Numbered from the stretch's first letter, positions 41,743 to 50,248 are shown. The stretch: 58,772 nucleotides of DNA from CAZPBO01 sp964584815 (GCA_964584815.1 CAZPBO010000005.1:1-58772), one strand, 5' to 3'. Numbers and translations are program-made. The notes: generated by a model from the sequence alone, not told the origin.

Positions 41743-42768
41743 CTATTCCTCCTTCCAGTAGACAAGCGTTGTCTTGCCTGCCACACGCTTTATGACGGCG
41801 TATCCCTTCACCTTTCCTACGGTGTCCTCTGTCTCAAAACGCACAATAAAATATGTGGAAACAGTTGTCAAATAGTTCTTCAGGGATGGGTCACGCGCAA
41901 ATATTGTCTCAAGCCCTGGCACTTTGGCAAGATCAGTCACCTTTGAGAAGTGGTTCTCCCGGCGGTAATCAACAACAGCGTCGGCTTTTTCTTCGTCTAT
42001 ATAGGCGGATATAGCCATAAGAACCTCTTTTGGCGCAGTGTTGATGTTGACTCTGCCCAGACCATAGAGGGTGACAAACTCCCGAAAACCACGAACTGTC
42101 TCCTCGGTGTCGGGATTTGTATAGCCGTAAAAGATGCGCTCGTTCATCTCTGGAACGCGGAGCAAGTCCTCCAGAACGGATGGGACTTTGTTGGGGGCAC
42201 CTGCTTCATAATCTCCTTTTTTGTCGGAGTCAATCCAGTCGGCAAGGGAGTTGGCGAGCGTGGTTGCTTCCTCTTCCCAACCGAGGTTACGGAGGAGGCG
42301 TTTGACGGCGGTGCGTGTGCGGATGTAGGAAGAGGTGCCGCTTTTCTTCAAGTCCTGAAGCGGGATAAAACGCTCAGCATCCTTAATCACCGCCGTCACC
42401 TTGACATCACCGAACTGCCGCTCTTTTATCACATTACCCGCCCAGCAATCCGACAGAGAATCAACAACATTGCTCTTGGCGTCCTTCTCAAGATACGCCC
42501 TTGCCAGACTTACCGCTGCACGCACCCCATACAACCCGCACACACGCCCCTTCTCCATCTCCACCCGACGACGCTCAACCCCCACACTCAACGACAACTG
42601 ATACACCACAACCACCAGAACCGACACCAATATCATAACGAGAATCAACGCGACGCCTTTGCGACCCCCCTCGCAAACGCAAAACAGTAGTTTTGAAGTG
42701 GTGCATCTTCCTGTGCCGCGTATGCCCTCCTCACCTTCATTAGGGGAAAGCATTTCACGCCTCCACAT
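41743..42768 (-). CDS. gspK: GspK-like minor pseudopilin
   Basis: GspK caps the pseudopilus of type II secretion systems. The 341-residue frame has a prepilin-like site RKGVALILVMILVSVLVVVV at about 36-55, then a globular domain with SLADWIDSDKKGDYEAGAPN, RGFREFVTLYGLGRVNINTA, the family NxNTA motif, and KVTDLAKVPGL. The leader before the cleavage glycine would be about 37 residues if the ATG at 42768 is used, longer than usual and overlapping the upstream gene by 124 bases. A later start is likely but no good candidate is seen. Confidence 0.82.
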   Translation of the reverse strand: MWRREMLSPNEGEEGIRGTGRCTTSKLLFCVCEGGRKGVALILVMILVSVLVVVVYQLSLSVGVERRRVEMEKGRVCGLYGVRAAVSLARAYLEKDAKSNVVDSLSDCWAGNVIKERQFGDVKVTAVIKDAERFIPLQDLKKSGTSSYIRTRTAVKRLLRNLGWEEEATTLANSLADWIDSDKKGDYEAGAPNKVPSVLEDLLRVPEMNERIFYGYTNPDTEETVRGFREFVTLYGLGRVNINTAPKEVLMAISAYIDEEKADAVVDYRRENHFSKVTDLAKVPGLETIFARDPSLKNYLTTVSTYFIVRFETEDTVGKVKGYAVIKRVAGKTTLVYWKEE

Positions 42769-43040
42769 CTAAGCGCCAACTCTTGCCTCACCTTATCAAA
42801 CTCATAAACCCCACCAATGTTGCGCCTCAACACCTCCGCAAAATAAGCACCCATCATCGTCAAAACCTGCTTGTTCGCCCCCTTCTGACGCAACTCCTCA
42901 AGATACTCGTCCAGAAACTCTATATCATCAAAACAGTAACGCAGAACCACGCCCTTCAACACCTTCATCCTCTTGCGAAACAACTCCGCGGTTTTGACCA
43001 CACCTCTTAAACGCTCATCCCCTGCTTCGGGCAACCTCAC
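42645..43040 (-). CDS. Hypothetical protein upstream of gspK
   Basis: Not recognised. The 131-residue soluble protein starts at GTG 43040, the only in-frame start after a TAA. Its C-terminal half has GAYFAEVLRRNIGGVYEF and CFPLMKVRRAYAAQED, a layout (GAYxGEvlrrxxGG... fPxxkV) seen in several uncharacterised families that tend to sit near regulators; the match is loose. It overlaps the annotated gspK start by 124 bases in another frame. Confidence 0.6.
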   Translation of the reverse strand: MRLPEAGDERLRGVVKTAELFRKRMKVLKGVVLRYCFDDIEFLDEYLEELRQKGANKQVLTMMGAYFAEVLRRNIGGVYEFDKVRQELALRCGGVKCFPLMKVRRAYAAQEDAPLQNYCFAFARGVAKASR

Positions 43041-43119
43041 TTCCTCGCCCCATTAACACTACCTTTACACCAATTATACAAAACAACAAGCCGCAGAAAA
43101 GCGATTAGACAGAAACTAA

Positions 43120-43302
43120 CTAACTGCTGCTGGGGCACTCCGCCTTCTTGCCTTTCTCACACAACGCCCACACAAGACACGCTTTGCGGAATTTGCAGAA
43201 CCTTTTGGGGTCCGGGCATTTGCAACATTCCTCACAGTAAGCGCGGGAATACTTCTGGCAGAAGGCGCAAGCCTCGCGGTCGGGGTGGTTGACACACTTC
43301 AC
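43120..43302 (-). CDS. Small Cys-rich protein with B-box-like zinc pattern
   Basis: A 60-residue protein with eleven cysteines: KCVNHPDREACAFCQKYSRA then YCEECCKCPDPKRFCKFR. The first part (CxxHP...CxxC...CxxC) resembles a B-box type zinc-binding unit. It probably binds one or two metal ions. It overlaps the fur-like gene by four bases (ATGA), so it is made with it. Function unknown. Confidence 0.68.
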   Translation of the reverse strand: MKCVNHPDREACAFCQKYSRAYCEECCKCPDPKRFCKFRKACLVWALCEKGKKAECPSSS

Positions 43303-43730
43303 TTCTGTTTTCCTGCACAGAGCCTACAAACCCCCCGAAGCACCACCTCCATATCCTCTGTTGAGGCAAAATCTTCCAGCGCTTTACCCGCGTGACAGGT
43401 GATGACATCCGCTGGAATGTCAACGATGCGTCCACAGACACGGCAGACGGCGTGATGATGGGGGGTTGTGTCGGCATCAAACCGCATACGGTCGGGGTCA
43501 ACACAAAGCGCCCGCACCATCCCACTCCTTATCAACTCGCGCAGAAAACGATAAACTGTCACCCGTGCCGTCTGACCAAGCCTCGCCTTAACAAACGCAA
43601 ATATCTCCTGAACCGTAGGATGGTTAGGATTGCCGTCCAAAAACTCCAGTATCGCCAGTTTCTGCGGAGTCATCCGCTCTCCGCTCCTTGCCGCGTGCTC
43701 CCTGTAACGCTCAACCAAGCCCTTTGCCAT
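43299..43730 (-). CDS. Fur/PerR-family metalloregulator
   Basis: A 143-residue winged-helix repressor. The N-terminal DNA-binding half has RMTPQKLAILEFLDGNPNHP and TARVTVYRFLRELIRSGMVR; the C-terminal part has the metal motif HHHAVCRVCG at 91-100 and a second pair C135/C138, the PerR/Fur structural zinc site. PerR-type peroxide sensing is suggested by the divergent flavoprotein oxidase but not proved. ATG at 43730 follows GGAGGCGG; the longer frame upstream is not conserved. The 232-base divergent region to 43963 is AT-rich and probably holds its operator; no clear Fur box was found. Confidence 0.92.
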   Translation of the reverse strand: MAKGLVERYREHAARSGERMTPQKLAILEFLDGNPNHPTVQEIFAFVKARLGQTARVTVYRFLRELIRSGMVRALCVDPDRMRFDADTTPHHHAVCRVCGRIVDIPADVITCHAGKALEDFASTEDMEVVLRGVCRLCAGKQK

Positions 43731-43893
43731 AAATCCGCCTCCAACACCGTAACAAAAGATACACATCAGAACTGGCGAGGCAACAAAACTTTCTGTTTTA
43801 CAAGCCACAATTTTTAACTGACACTATGGCTCTTTTGCATTGATTTCGCAACAACAACGATAATTTTACTTTTTTCGCGTTACATTGCTTTTT

Positions 43894-43922
43894 GGCTTCC
43901 CCGTTTTCAAGTAGTAGGATAC
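43894..43922 (+). promoter_or_regulatory. Candidate promoter of the flavoprotein oxidase gene
   Basis: TTGGCT at 43894-43899, 17-base spacer, TAGGAT at 43917-43922, 40 bases before the ATG at 43963. The flank 43855-43895 is rich in A and T and lies between this promoter and the divergent fur-like gene. Confidence 0.4.
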
Positions 43923-43962
43923 ACTTCTTTCAGATTCACCAACCCGTTTGGGAGGATGTGTT

Positions 43963-45300
43963 ATGAGAACAGATGTTTTGATTATTGGCGGAGGCGCTGC
44001 AGGTGTGATGGCAGCGGTTACGGCAAAGCGTCTTTACGGAGACAAATCGGTAACGCTTGTTCGCACCGACCCCGAAGCGGTGGTGCCCTGTGGTATTCCT
44101 TACATTTTTGGAACGCTTGACTCCGCCCGCAAGAACATTATGCCTGACAAGCCGATGGAGAACTTAGGGGTAGCGCGAGTGATTGATGAGGCGGTGGAGT
44201 TGGATGTGGAAAAGAAAGTCGTGCATCTTAAAGGTAGTGAGGCAATTGAGTATGACAAATTGATGATAGCGACAGGTTCGAGTCCTGCGCGGCTGCCGAT
44301 TGAAGGCTTTGACCTTGAGGGTGTATGGGTTGTGCGCAAGTCGTTAGCGTATCTTGAGAAGATGCGCGAGGCGGTTATGGCTGCCAAAAAGATTGTGATA
44401 ATCGGCGGCGGCTTCATAGGCGTTGAATTCGCCGACGACATAAGTCTCATTGAGGGCAAGGAAGTTCATGTGGTGGAGATGCTGCCGCACTGTCTGGCTT
44501 TGGCGTTTGACGATGAGTTCTGCGAGGCAGGTGAGGCGAAGATGAAAGAGGCAGGCATTCACATCCACACAAACGCAAGGGTGAAGCGGATTGTTGGTGA
44601 GAACCGTGTGAGTGGTGTTGAGGTTGAGGGAGTTGGGACAATAGATGCCGATATGGTGATAGTGTCTGTAGGCGCGCGTTCAAACAACGAGTTGGCGAAG
44701 AATGCGGGGATTGAGGTGAACCGTTGGGGTGGCATTGTGGTTGACCGTTATATGCGCACAAGTGCTGCTGATGTGTTTGCGGCAGGAGACTGTGCGGAGA
44801 AGCGTTGTTTCTTCAGCGGCAAGGTGATACCTGCGCTTCTGGCGTCTGTGGCGTGTGCGGAGGCACGGATTGGCGCCGGGGCATTTTACAGTCTCTGCAC
44901 GGTTAATGAGAATCGCGGCTCGCTTACAACCTTCACGACCAAGGTGCGCAATTTGGCGCTTGGTGGTTCGGGGTTGACCGAGCGGCGGGCGAAGCAGGAA
45001 GGATTCCGCACGGTCGTAGGAGTTGCACAGAATGTGGACAAGCATCCCGGCACACTGCCCGGCACTTCCCCGCTTAAGGTGAAACTCATCTTCTCAGAGA
45101 AGGGCGTTTTGCTGGGTGGACAGGTGTTTGGCGGTGGCAGTGTTGGAGAACTCTGCAACGCTATTTCGGTTGCTATCCAGAACGGGATGACACTTGACAG
45201 ACTCTTCTCAATGCAGATAGGAACGCATCCGTTCTTTACGGCATCGCCGATAGCGTATCCGTTTGTCTCTGCGGCGATTGATGCGGCAAAGAAACTGTAG
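43963..45300 (+). CDS. CoA-disulfide reductase / NADH oxidase-family flavoprotein
   Basis: A 445-residue FAD/NAD(P)H enzyme. It has the FAD motif LIIGGGAAGVMAAVTA, the single redox cysteine C43 in VVPCGIPYIFG, the NAD motif IVIIGGGFIGVEFAD, the second FAD motif ADVFAAGDCAE, and the C-terminal dimerisation domain ending FTASPIAYPFVSAAIDA. One active-site cysteine is the mark of CoA-disulfide reductases and NADH oxidase/peroxidases. It reduces disulfides, O2 or peroxide. ATG at 43963 has GGGAGG upstream. The divergent Fur/PerR gene suggests an oxidative-stress role. Confidence 0.9.
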   Translation: MRTDVLIIGGGAAGVMAAVTAKRLYGDKSVTLVRTDPEAVVPCGIPYIFGTLDSARKNIMPDKPMENLGVARVIDEAVELDVEKKVVHLKGSEAIEYDKLMIATGSSPARLPIEGFDLEGVWVVRKSLAYLEKMREAVMAAKKIVIIGGGFIGVEFADDISLIEGKEVHVVEMLPHCLALAFDDEFCEAGEAKMKEAGIHIHTNARVKRIVGENRVSGVEVEGVGTIDADMVIVSVGARSNNELAKNAGIEVNRWGGIVVDRYMRTSAADVFAAGDCAEKRCFFSGKVIPALLASVACAEARIGAGAFYSLCTVNENRGSLTTFTTKVRNLALGGSGLTERRAKQEGFRTVVGVAQNVDKHPGTLPGTSPLKVKLIFSEKGVLLGGQVFGGGSVGELCNAISVAIQNGMTLDRLFSMQIGTHPFFTASPIAYPFVSAAIDAAKKL

Positions 45301-45310
45301 CATAGAAGCA

Positions 45311-45357
45311 AAGGACACGGCGGCAAGATTTTCCATCAACCGCCGTGTCCTTATTTT
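45311..45357 (+). terminator. Rho-independent terminator after the flavoprotein gene
   Basis: A perfect 13-bp stem, AAGGACACGGCGG at 45311-45323 paired with CCGCCGTGTCCTT at 45340-45352, with a 16-base loop and then ATTTT. It lies 10 bases after the flavoprotein stop and just before the convergent nfi end, so it may stop transcription from both sides, although the T-rich tail is clearer on the plus strand. Confidence 0.85.
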
Positions 45358-46063
45358 AGAAAAGGGTTCGTCCTTGTCTTGGGCGTTCTGGCGGTTTGCG
45401 TCCTTTGGAGACTGCGTCCGCAAACCGTATCGGTTCGGGAATTTTGTAGCCTCTGCAGCAGGAGAGAACGAACTTCACCGCCCAGTCAAGGTTGACTTTG
45501 TTTCCAACAGAGACGACGACTGGAGAGACGCCGTCTCTTGTGCGTAGCAGTGCGCCGATAGTTGAGCCGTCGGTGTCAACAAGAGCAACCGTGCTGCCGG
45601 CTGATGGGGGTAGTTCTCCTGTTGGTTTGCCGCAAAGGATAGATTTTGCACATCCTACAGAGGGAATATCTAACAGGACACCGAGATGTGAGGCGATACC
45701 GAAACGGCGTGGATGTGCTATTCCCTGCCCGTCAACGAGGAGCACATCAGGGGTGTTTTTGAGTTTTTCAAAAGCGGAGAGCAGTGGCGGCGCTTCCCTG
45801 AATGAAAGCAGTCCTGGAATGTAGGGAAAACGCACCTCCTCCTCATGCACCACTGTTTCAAGGGGTTGAAGTTCTGGGTATGAGAAGAGTGCGACAACAG
45901 CGCGTGCTCTGTTGTGGGGGAAGGCGACATCAACGGCGGCGAGGGAACGCACCTCCAACTGTTGGGGTGATGTCACAACGGAGGCGGCAAGTTTACGCTG
46001 CAACGCCATCGCTTTGCGCGGCTGAAGGTTCCACTCGTGGCGCACAACAGGCTTCAACGGCAT
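45356..46063 (-). CDS. nfi: Endonuclease V
   Basis: Cuts DNA near deaminated bases (inosine, uracil). The 235-residue protein has the catalytic Asp in AVDVAF (D45), RFPYIPGLLSFREAPP with the conserved Tyr and Glu (Y80, E89), and DGQGIAHPRRFGIASHLGVL with D110. All active-site residues are present. It is last in the ftcD-psd-pssA-folK-panC-panD operon, overlapping panD by 10 bases. Confidence 0.92.
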   Translation of the reverse strand: MPLKPVVRHEWNLQPRKAMALQRKLAASVVTSPQQLEVRSLAAVDVAFPHNRARAVVALFSYPELQPLETVVHEEEVRFPYIPGLLSFREAPPLLSAFEKLKNTPDVLLVDGQGIAHPRRFGIASHLGVLLDIPSVGCAKSILCGKPTGELPPSAGSTVALVDTDGSTIGALLRTRDGVSPVVVSVGNKVNLDWAVKFVLSCCRGYKIPEPIRFADAVSKGRKPPERPRQGRTLF

Positions 46064-46425
46064 TCTTCCATCTCTACCCTGACGACCGCGTTCTTACCAT
46101 CCAGATAGACAAAACGGGTCTTGAAGGAGGGGAGTTCTTTTGGTTCAAGGAGGACATAAGCGAGGATGTGTATGGAGTCGCCGACTTCGCCGAGCCGCGC
46201 GGCAGGACCATTCAACTCAATCACACCCGACCCTTCCTCTCCCCTTATGACGAAGGTATCAAAGCGTGCGCCGTTGTTCAGGTTCACCACAACGACACGC
46301 TGATTGGGCAGCAATCCTGCTTCTTCCATAATTTTTGCGTCAATGGTTATGGAACCGCCATAGTAGAGACGGCGCCCCGTGATTTTTGCGTTGTGAATCT
46401 TGGCGGCGAGCATCTCATACATCAT
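46054..46425 (-). CDS. panD: Aspartate 1-decarboxylase proenzyme
   Basis: Makes beta-alanine for pantothenate. The 123-residue proenzyme self-cleaves at G24-S25 in YYGGSITID to form the pyruvoyl group. It has MLAAKIHNAKIT before the site and LNNGARFDTFVI and ELNGPAARL after it. The start at 46425 gives the standard spacing to the cleavage site and has GAGGT about 8 bases upstream; ATG at 46422 or 46413 is possible. It overlaps panC, so the two steps of the pathway are coupled. Confidence 0.94.
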   Translation of the reverse strand: MMYEMLAAKIHNAKITGRRLYYGGSITIDAKIMEEAGLLPNQRVVVVNLNNGARFDTFVIRGEEGSGVIELNGPAARLGEVGDSIHILAYVLLEPKELPSFKTRFVYLDGKNAVVRVEMEECR

Positions 46426-47293
46426 CGGCACTGACCTCACCACGCCCTGGGGCAAGCAGCACATTATCAATAAGCCGCGTGCGCCCTACATATACAGCAA
46501 TCCCCAAAACTGCCGTCTTGTCAAGCAAAACGACGGGTTTAAGTGTGGATGCGTCACGCAACTCAAGATACTGCACCTTCACGGAGGGGTATTTTTTAAG
46601 GATGTTGCGGGCAGCAGCCAGTATCTTTTCGGCATCACGCTCACCTGCCGCCACCGCATCCGCCGCCGCACATAATGCCTTCCTCAAACAGAGCGCTTCC
46701 TTACGCTCCTCCTCACTTAAATACGCGTTGCGGCTTGAAAGCGCAAGTCCTTGCGGCTCCCGAACTATCCCGCACAGAACCATCTCAACCCCAAAGTCAA
46801 GGTCGTCAACCATCCGTTTCAGTATCAGGAACTGTTGAAAGTCTTTCTGCCCGAAGTAGGCACGATGCGGACGGATGATGTTGAAGAGTTTTGCCACCAC
46901 AGTGCAGACACCGCGAAAATGCCCTGGACGGTGCGCACCGCACATACAATCCGACAACTCCTTATGCGGCTCAACATATGTGCCAAAGCCGTTAGGATAC
47001 ATCTGCTTATCCGTTGGCGCAAAAACGCAGTGCACTCCCGCATCTGCGCATTTGTCCACATCTTCCTCAAATGGACGCGGATACTGTTTGAAATCCTCTC
47101 TGGGACCAAACTGTGTCGGATTGACATATATGGAGACAACACAGCGGTCGCATTCCGCAACGCAACGGTTGATCAAGGAGAGATGCCCTTTATGCAAGGC
47201 GCCCATCGTGGGGACAAATCCCACAACAAGCCCTTTGCGGCGCCAGTCATCAGCGACCCCGCGCATCTTATCTTTTTCCCGTATCACCTCCAT
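46415..47293 (-). CDS. panC: Pantothenate synthetase
   Basis: Condenses pantoate and beta-alanine with ATP. The 292-residue protein has VGFVPTMGALHKGHLSLI (with the HIGH-like HKGH), VSIYVNPTQFGP, the FGQKDFQQ segment, and the KMSKS-like SSRNAYLS. ATG at 47293 follows GGGGGAG and gives the family N-terminus MEVIREKDKM; the five-codon longer form from 47308 lacks support. It overlaps folK by 26 bases and panD by 11. Confidence 0.94.
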   Translation of the reverse strand: MEVIREKDKMRGVADDWRRKGLVVGFVPTMGALHKGHLSLINRCVAECDRCVVSIYVNPTQFGPREDFKQYPRPFEEDVDKCADAGVHCVFAPTDKQMYPNGFGTYVEPHKELSDCMCGAHRPGHFRGVCTVVAKLFNIIRPHRAYFGQKDFQQFLILKRMVDDLDFGVEMVLCGIVREPQGLALSSRNAYLSEEERKEALCLRKALCAAADAVAAGERDAEKILAAARNILKKYPSVKVQYLELRDASTLKPVVLLDKTAVLGIAVYVGRTRLIDNVLLAPGRGEVSADDV

Positions 47294-47756
47294 CCCGCTC
47301 CCCCTCAAGACGCTCCTTCAACTGACGCACCGTCAAACCAAAGACGGGGTGCACCACATCAGGCGCTATCTCGCACAGCGGCTCAAGCACAAAGCGCCGT
47401 TTATGCATATGCGGATGCGGCACAACAAGGTCGCGCTCGTTTATCACAGCATCCCCATAAAGCAGAAGGTCAAGGTCAAGTGTTCTGGGACCCCAGCGGA
47501 TTGAGCGCTTTCTGCCGTGTCGGGCTTCAATGGTGAGGAGCGCGTTAAGGAGTTGACGCGCCGAAAGCGCAGTCCTCACAGCGCAGACGGCGTTAATGTA
47601 GTCGGGCTGCACAGGACCTACAGGCTCTGTCTCATAAAGCGACGAAAGCGCCACAACCCTAACACCATCCCAGGAGTCAAGATGGGCAACGGCGGAACGA
47701 ACATTTGCTTCTCTATCGCCAAGATTTGAGCCAAGCCCGATGTATGCGTCTATCAA
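47268..47756 (-). CDS. folK: 6-hydroxymethyl-7,8-dihydropterin pyrophosphokinase
   Basis: Transfers pyrophosphate from ATP to 6-hydroxymethyl-dihydropterin in folate synthesis. The 162-residue protein has AYIGLGSNLGDREANV, SSLYETEPVG, and RWGPRTLDLDLLLYG with the paired Asp residues that bind magnesium, then PHPHMHKRRFVLEPL. Length and motifs are standard. Overlaps pssA by four bases. folP and folB are not in the window. Confidence 0.95.
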   Translation of the reverse strand: MIDAYIGLGSNLGDREANVRSAVAHLDSWDGVRVVALSSLYETEPVGPVQPDYINAVCAVRTALSARQLLNALLTIEARHGRKRSIRWGPRTLDLDLLLYGDAVINERDLVVPHPHMHKRRFVLEPLCEIAPDVVHPVFGLTVRQLKERLEGERDGGDTGKR

Positions 47757-48631
47757 GGCTCACCTCCTTCTGTCTCGTTGCCGCTTATGCGGCGTTTTCT
47801 CCTCTTCTGACGCACAAAACCGACAAGATAAGCCACAGGACCATAAAGGGTATATCCGCAGAAGATGAGAGCAAGCGCCAACTCGCGCAGAAGCGCCGCC
47901 AGAAGCACGAAAAACACGATATATGTGAAGTAGTCAAAGGTGCGTTTGCCACGCATAAGGCGGTTTATGGCGTGGAAGTAGCGGATGCGGCTTGAGACCA
48001 TCAGGAATGCCAGAACCACCATCAAAGGTGGCAGGGCGTTGCGGATAAGAGAACAAAGTGTCTCCACGCCGTTCCTGCCGAGGAAGGAGCCAATGTAGGC
48101 GCCCAGACTTCCCGGGGCGGCGTTCTTAAGCATATAGTGGAAAAGGACAAGTCCCGCGACAACGCCCGCCGCACCTGGTGTGGGCAATCCTTTGAAAGTC
48201 TGGTGGTGTGACTCATCAGGGGCGTTTTCAACATTGAACCGCGCAAGACGCAGTATAGCCGCCATCGCATACAGTAGGCAGAAAAACCATGTCACCTGCG
48301 CCCAGAAGGTCGCCAACCCCGGCTGTGCAAGATGCTTTGAGTTCCACATAACGACGAGCAAAGCAGGCGCGATGCCGAAAGAGACCGCGTCACAGAGGCT
48401 GTCCAACTCGCCGCCGAGGTCGGTGGCGCTCTTCGTTAAGCGGGCTATCGTCCCGTCAAACGCGTCAAACAGCATCGCCGCGAATATCAGCCACGCCGCC
48501 TCCACAAGCCACACCCCTTCCTGCCCCTTCTCAAGCAGAAATGTGGCGACCTTAACACACGCCGCAAAACCGCACGCTCCATTAGCCAGCGTGAAAAGCG
48601 CAGGCAACACCGACAGCCCGCTACGCTTCAT
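47753..48631 (-). CDS. pssA: CDP-diacylglycerol-serine O-phosphatidyltransferase
   Basis: Makes phosphatidylserine from CDP-diacylglycerol and serine in the inner membrane. The 292-residue polytopic protein has the CDP-alcohol motif DGTIARLTKSATDLGGELDS with the second D two residues later (DSLCD), followed by AVSFGIAPALL. This is the pssA type II subgroup. It overlaps psd, the next enzyme of PE synthesis, by 11 bases. Confidence 0.93.
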   Translation of the reverse strand: MKRSGLSVLPALFTLANGACGFAACVKVATFLLEKGQEGVWLVEAAWLIFAAMLFDAFDGTIARLTKSATDLGGELDSLCDAVSFGIAPALLVVMWNSKHLAQPGLATFWAQVTWFFCLLYAMAAILRLARFNVENAPDESHHQTFKGLPTPGAAGVVAGLVLFHYMLKNAAPGSLGAYIGSFLGRNGVETLCSLIRNALPPLMVVLAFLMVSSRIRYFHAINRLMRGKRTFDYFTYIVFFVLLAALLRELALALIFCGYTLYGPVAYLVGFVRQKRRKRRISGNETEGGEP

Positions 48632-49289
48632 CCAAAAACTCCCCTATCACCGTCTCTCCCGCCCTTGTCCTGTCCCCGACCTTAACGCACCACCGAAATC
48701 GCGCACCCTCCTCCACCCATACCTCAAGCCGCGAACCGTATTTTACCATCCCGTAACGCTTCCCGCGCTCCAACTTTTGCCCCTCTTTTGCCTCGCACAC
48801 TATCCGACGCGCCACTATCCCTGCCACCTGCCTCACCAACACCCTACCCCACCTCGTCTTAAGCCCAACCTCATACGATTCGTTCCGCTCTGATGCCTCC
48901 TCCAAATCCGCCCTCAAAAATTCGCCAGGTCTATATAAGGTATGCACTACCTCCCCCGCCACTGGCACTCGGTTCACATGCACATTGAACAGCGACATAA
49001 AGATACCCAATCGCTTGGCACGACCTACAAAGGGATGCTCAAGCCCTTCCTTTATATCCTTTACGACACCATCTGCAGGCGATACAACGCGGTTCTCGCC
49101 ATCTGGCACCCGTCTGTGTGGGTCGCGGAAAAACTGTAACCCCAAAATCCCCAATCCCGCAGGACCAATCAGCAGCATAAGTCCCCACAGCCAGCCCTGC
49201 CATAGACACGCGAAAAGAATCGCCGCGACTGACAGAACCGTCACGCCAAGGACTATCCTCACCTCCGCTTTCGCATAGCGTGTGAACAC
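48621..49289 (-). CDS. psd: Phosphatidylserine decarboxylase (short, Psd type II)
   Basis: Converts phosphatidylserine to phosphatidylethanolamine with a pyruvoyl cofactor. The 222-residue protein has an N-terminal membrane region, FFRDPHRRVP, VVSPADGVVK, FMSLFNVHVNR, and the self-cleavage site KYGSRLEVW with G185-S186. It is the short, archaeal-like form. The start is GTG at 49289, with AAGGA upstream, 4 bases after ftcD. Confidence 0.93.
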   Translation of the reverse strand: MFTRYAKAEVRIVLGVTVLSVAAILFACLWQGWLWGLMLLIGPAGLGILGLQFFRDPHRRVPDGENRVVSPADGVVKDIKEGLEHPFVGRAKRLGIFMSLFNVHVNRVPVAGEVVHTLYRPGEFLRADLEEASERNESYEVGLKTRWGRVLVRQVAGIVARRIVCEAKEGQKLERGKRYGMVKYGSRLEVWVEEGARFRWCVKVGDRTRAGETVIGEFLDEA

Positions 49290-49293
49290 AGCC

Positions 49294-50223
49294 TTATCCT
49301 TGCCAACGCCGCAGTCCCCGCTCCATCATCATCTTCAAACGCCGCTCCACTATCATATCCCCTCTGAAATTGCGCATCTTCACCCGTTCCTCAAGCCCCT
49401 CCGTATACGCCGCCTCAGGCATCAGACCTATCAACTCGCTTTCTGCCACCTCAACACCCGCCTCACGCGCCAAACGCTCTATCTCCCTATACACCCGCTC
49501 CACTCCTGTTTTTGTGAAGTCAACAAGGTTCATTGAGACCTGCACACAGCCTTTCTCTTCCAACCAGAGCCCGAGCGCTTTGACAGCGGGAAGTCCGCCG
49601 TCCTTTTCGCGGATGGTCTTCGCTATGCGGCGTGCAAGGTCCAAATCTTTTGAGCGCAGGTTCACATTATAGGCGATGAGGAACTGCCGCGCCCCGACCG
49701 CCGAACACCCCGCCGTCGGATGAATGCGGTTCGGTCCAAAATCGGGCACACGCTCCGGGTCCTTGCCTATCAACTCGCGCAGTTTCTCAAACTGACCACG
49801 ACGAATATTGGCAAGGTTGCGACGCTCCTGTCGCGTCGCCGCCCTCTCATACAGATACACAGGTATCCCCAACTCCTCGCCTATCCTCCGCCCCACACGC
49901 CTCGCCAACTCCACACATTCATCCATCTGGGTTCCACCGAGCGGCACAAACGGCAAAACATCGGTCGCCCCCATCCGCGGATGACTCCCCTGATGACGGG
50001 TTAAATCTATCAACTCCGCCGCCTTCGCCACCAACTTAAACGCACCCTCACCCACCACTTCCGACTCACCCGCAAATGTTATCACACTCCTGTTGTGGTC
50101 CGCATCACTTGACACATCCAAAAGATATATCCCATCAACACTCATCAACGCGTCCACAACAGCCTCCACCACCTCCTTCCGTCTGCCTTCTGATATGTTG
50201 GGAACCGACTCAACCAACCCCAT
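49294..50223 (-). CDS. Glutamate formimidoyltransferase (FTCD N-terminal type)
   Basis: Transfers a formimino (or formyl) group to tetrahydrofolate or from it to glutamate. The 309-residue protein has LVESVPNISEGRRKEVVEAV at the start, DADHNRSVITFAGE, RHQGSHPRMGATDVLPFVPL, and YERAATRQERRNLA. ATG at 50223 has AGGAG seven bases upstream and gives the family N-terminus; the frame before it is not conserved. It is the formiminotransferase domain only, with no cyclodeaminase. Many bacteria without histidine breakdown keep such a gene, so the role may be in folate one-carbon salvage. Confidence 0.9.
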   Translation of the reverse strand: MGLVESVPNISEGRRKEVVEAVVDALMSVDGIYLLDVSSDADHNRSVITFAGESEVVGEGAFKLVAKAAELIDLTRHQGSHPRMGATDVLPFVPLGGTQMDECVELARRVGRRIGEELGIPVYLYERAATRQERRNLANIRRGQFEKLRELIGKDPERVPDFGPNRIHPTAGCSAVGARQFLIAYNVNLRSKDLDLARRIAKTIREKDGGLPAVKALGLWLEEKGCVQVSMNLVDFTKTGVERVYREIERLAREAGVEVAESELIGLMPEAAYTEGLEERVKMRNFRGDMIVERRLKMMMERGLRRWQG

Positions 50224-50248
50224 AGCACATCTCCTAACACAACAGACT

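Noticed and set aside
43731..43890. A Fur box in the divergent region
   Set aside because: AT-rich patches such as around 43858-43872 are suggestive, but none shows the inverted repeat of a Fur or PerR site clearly enough to call.
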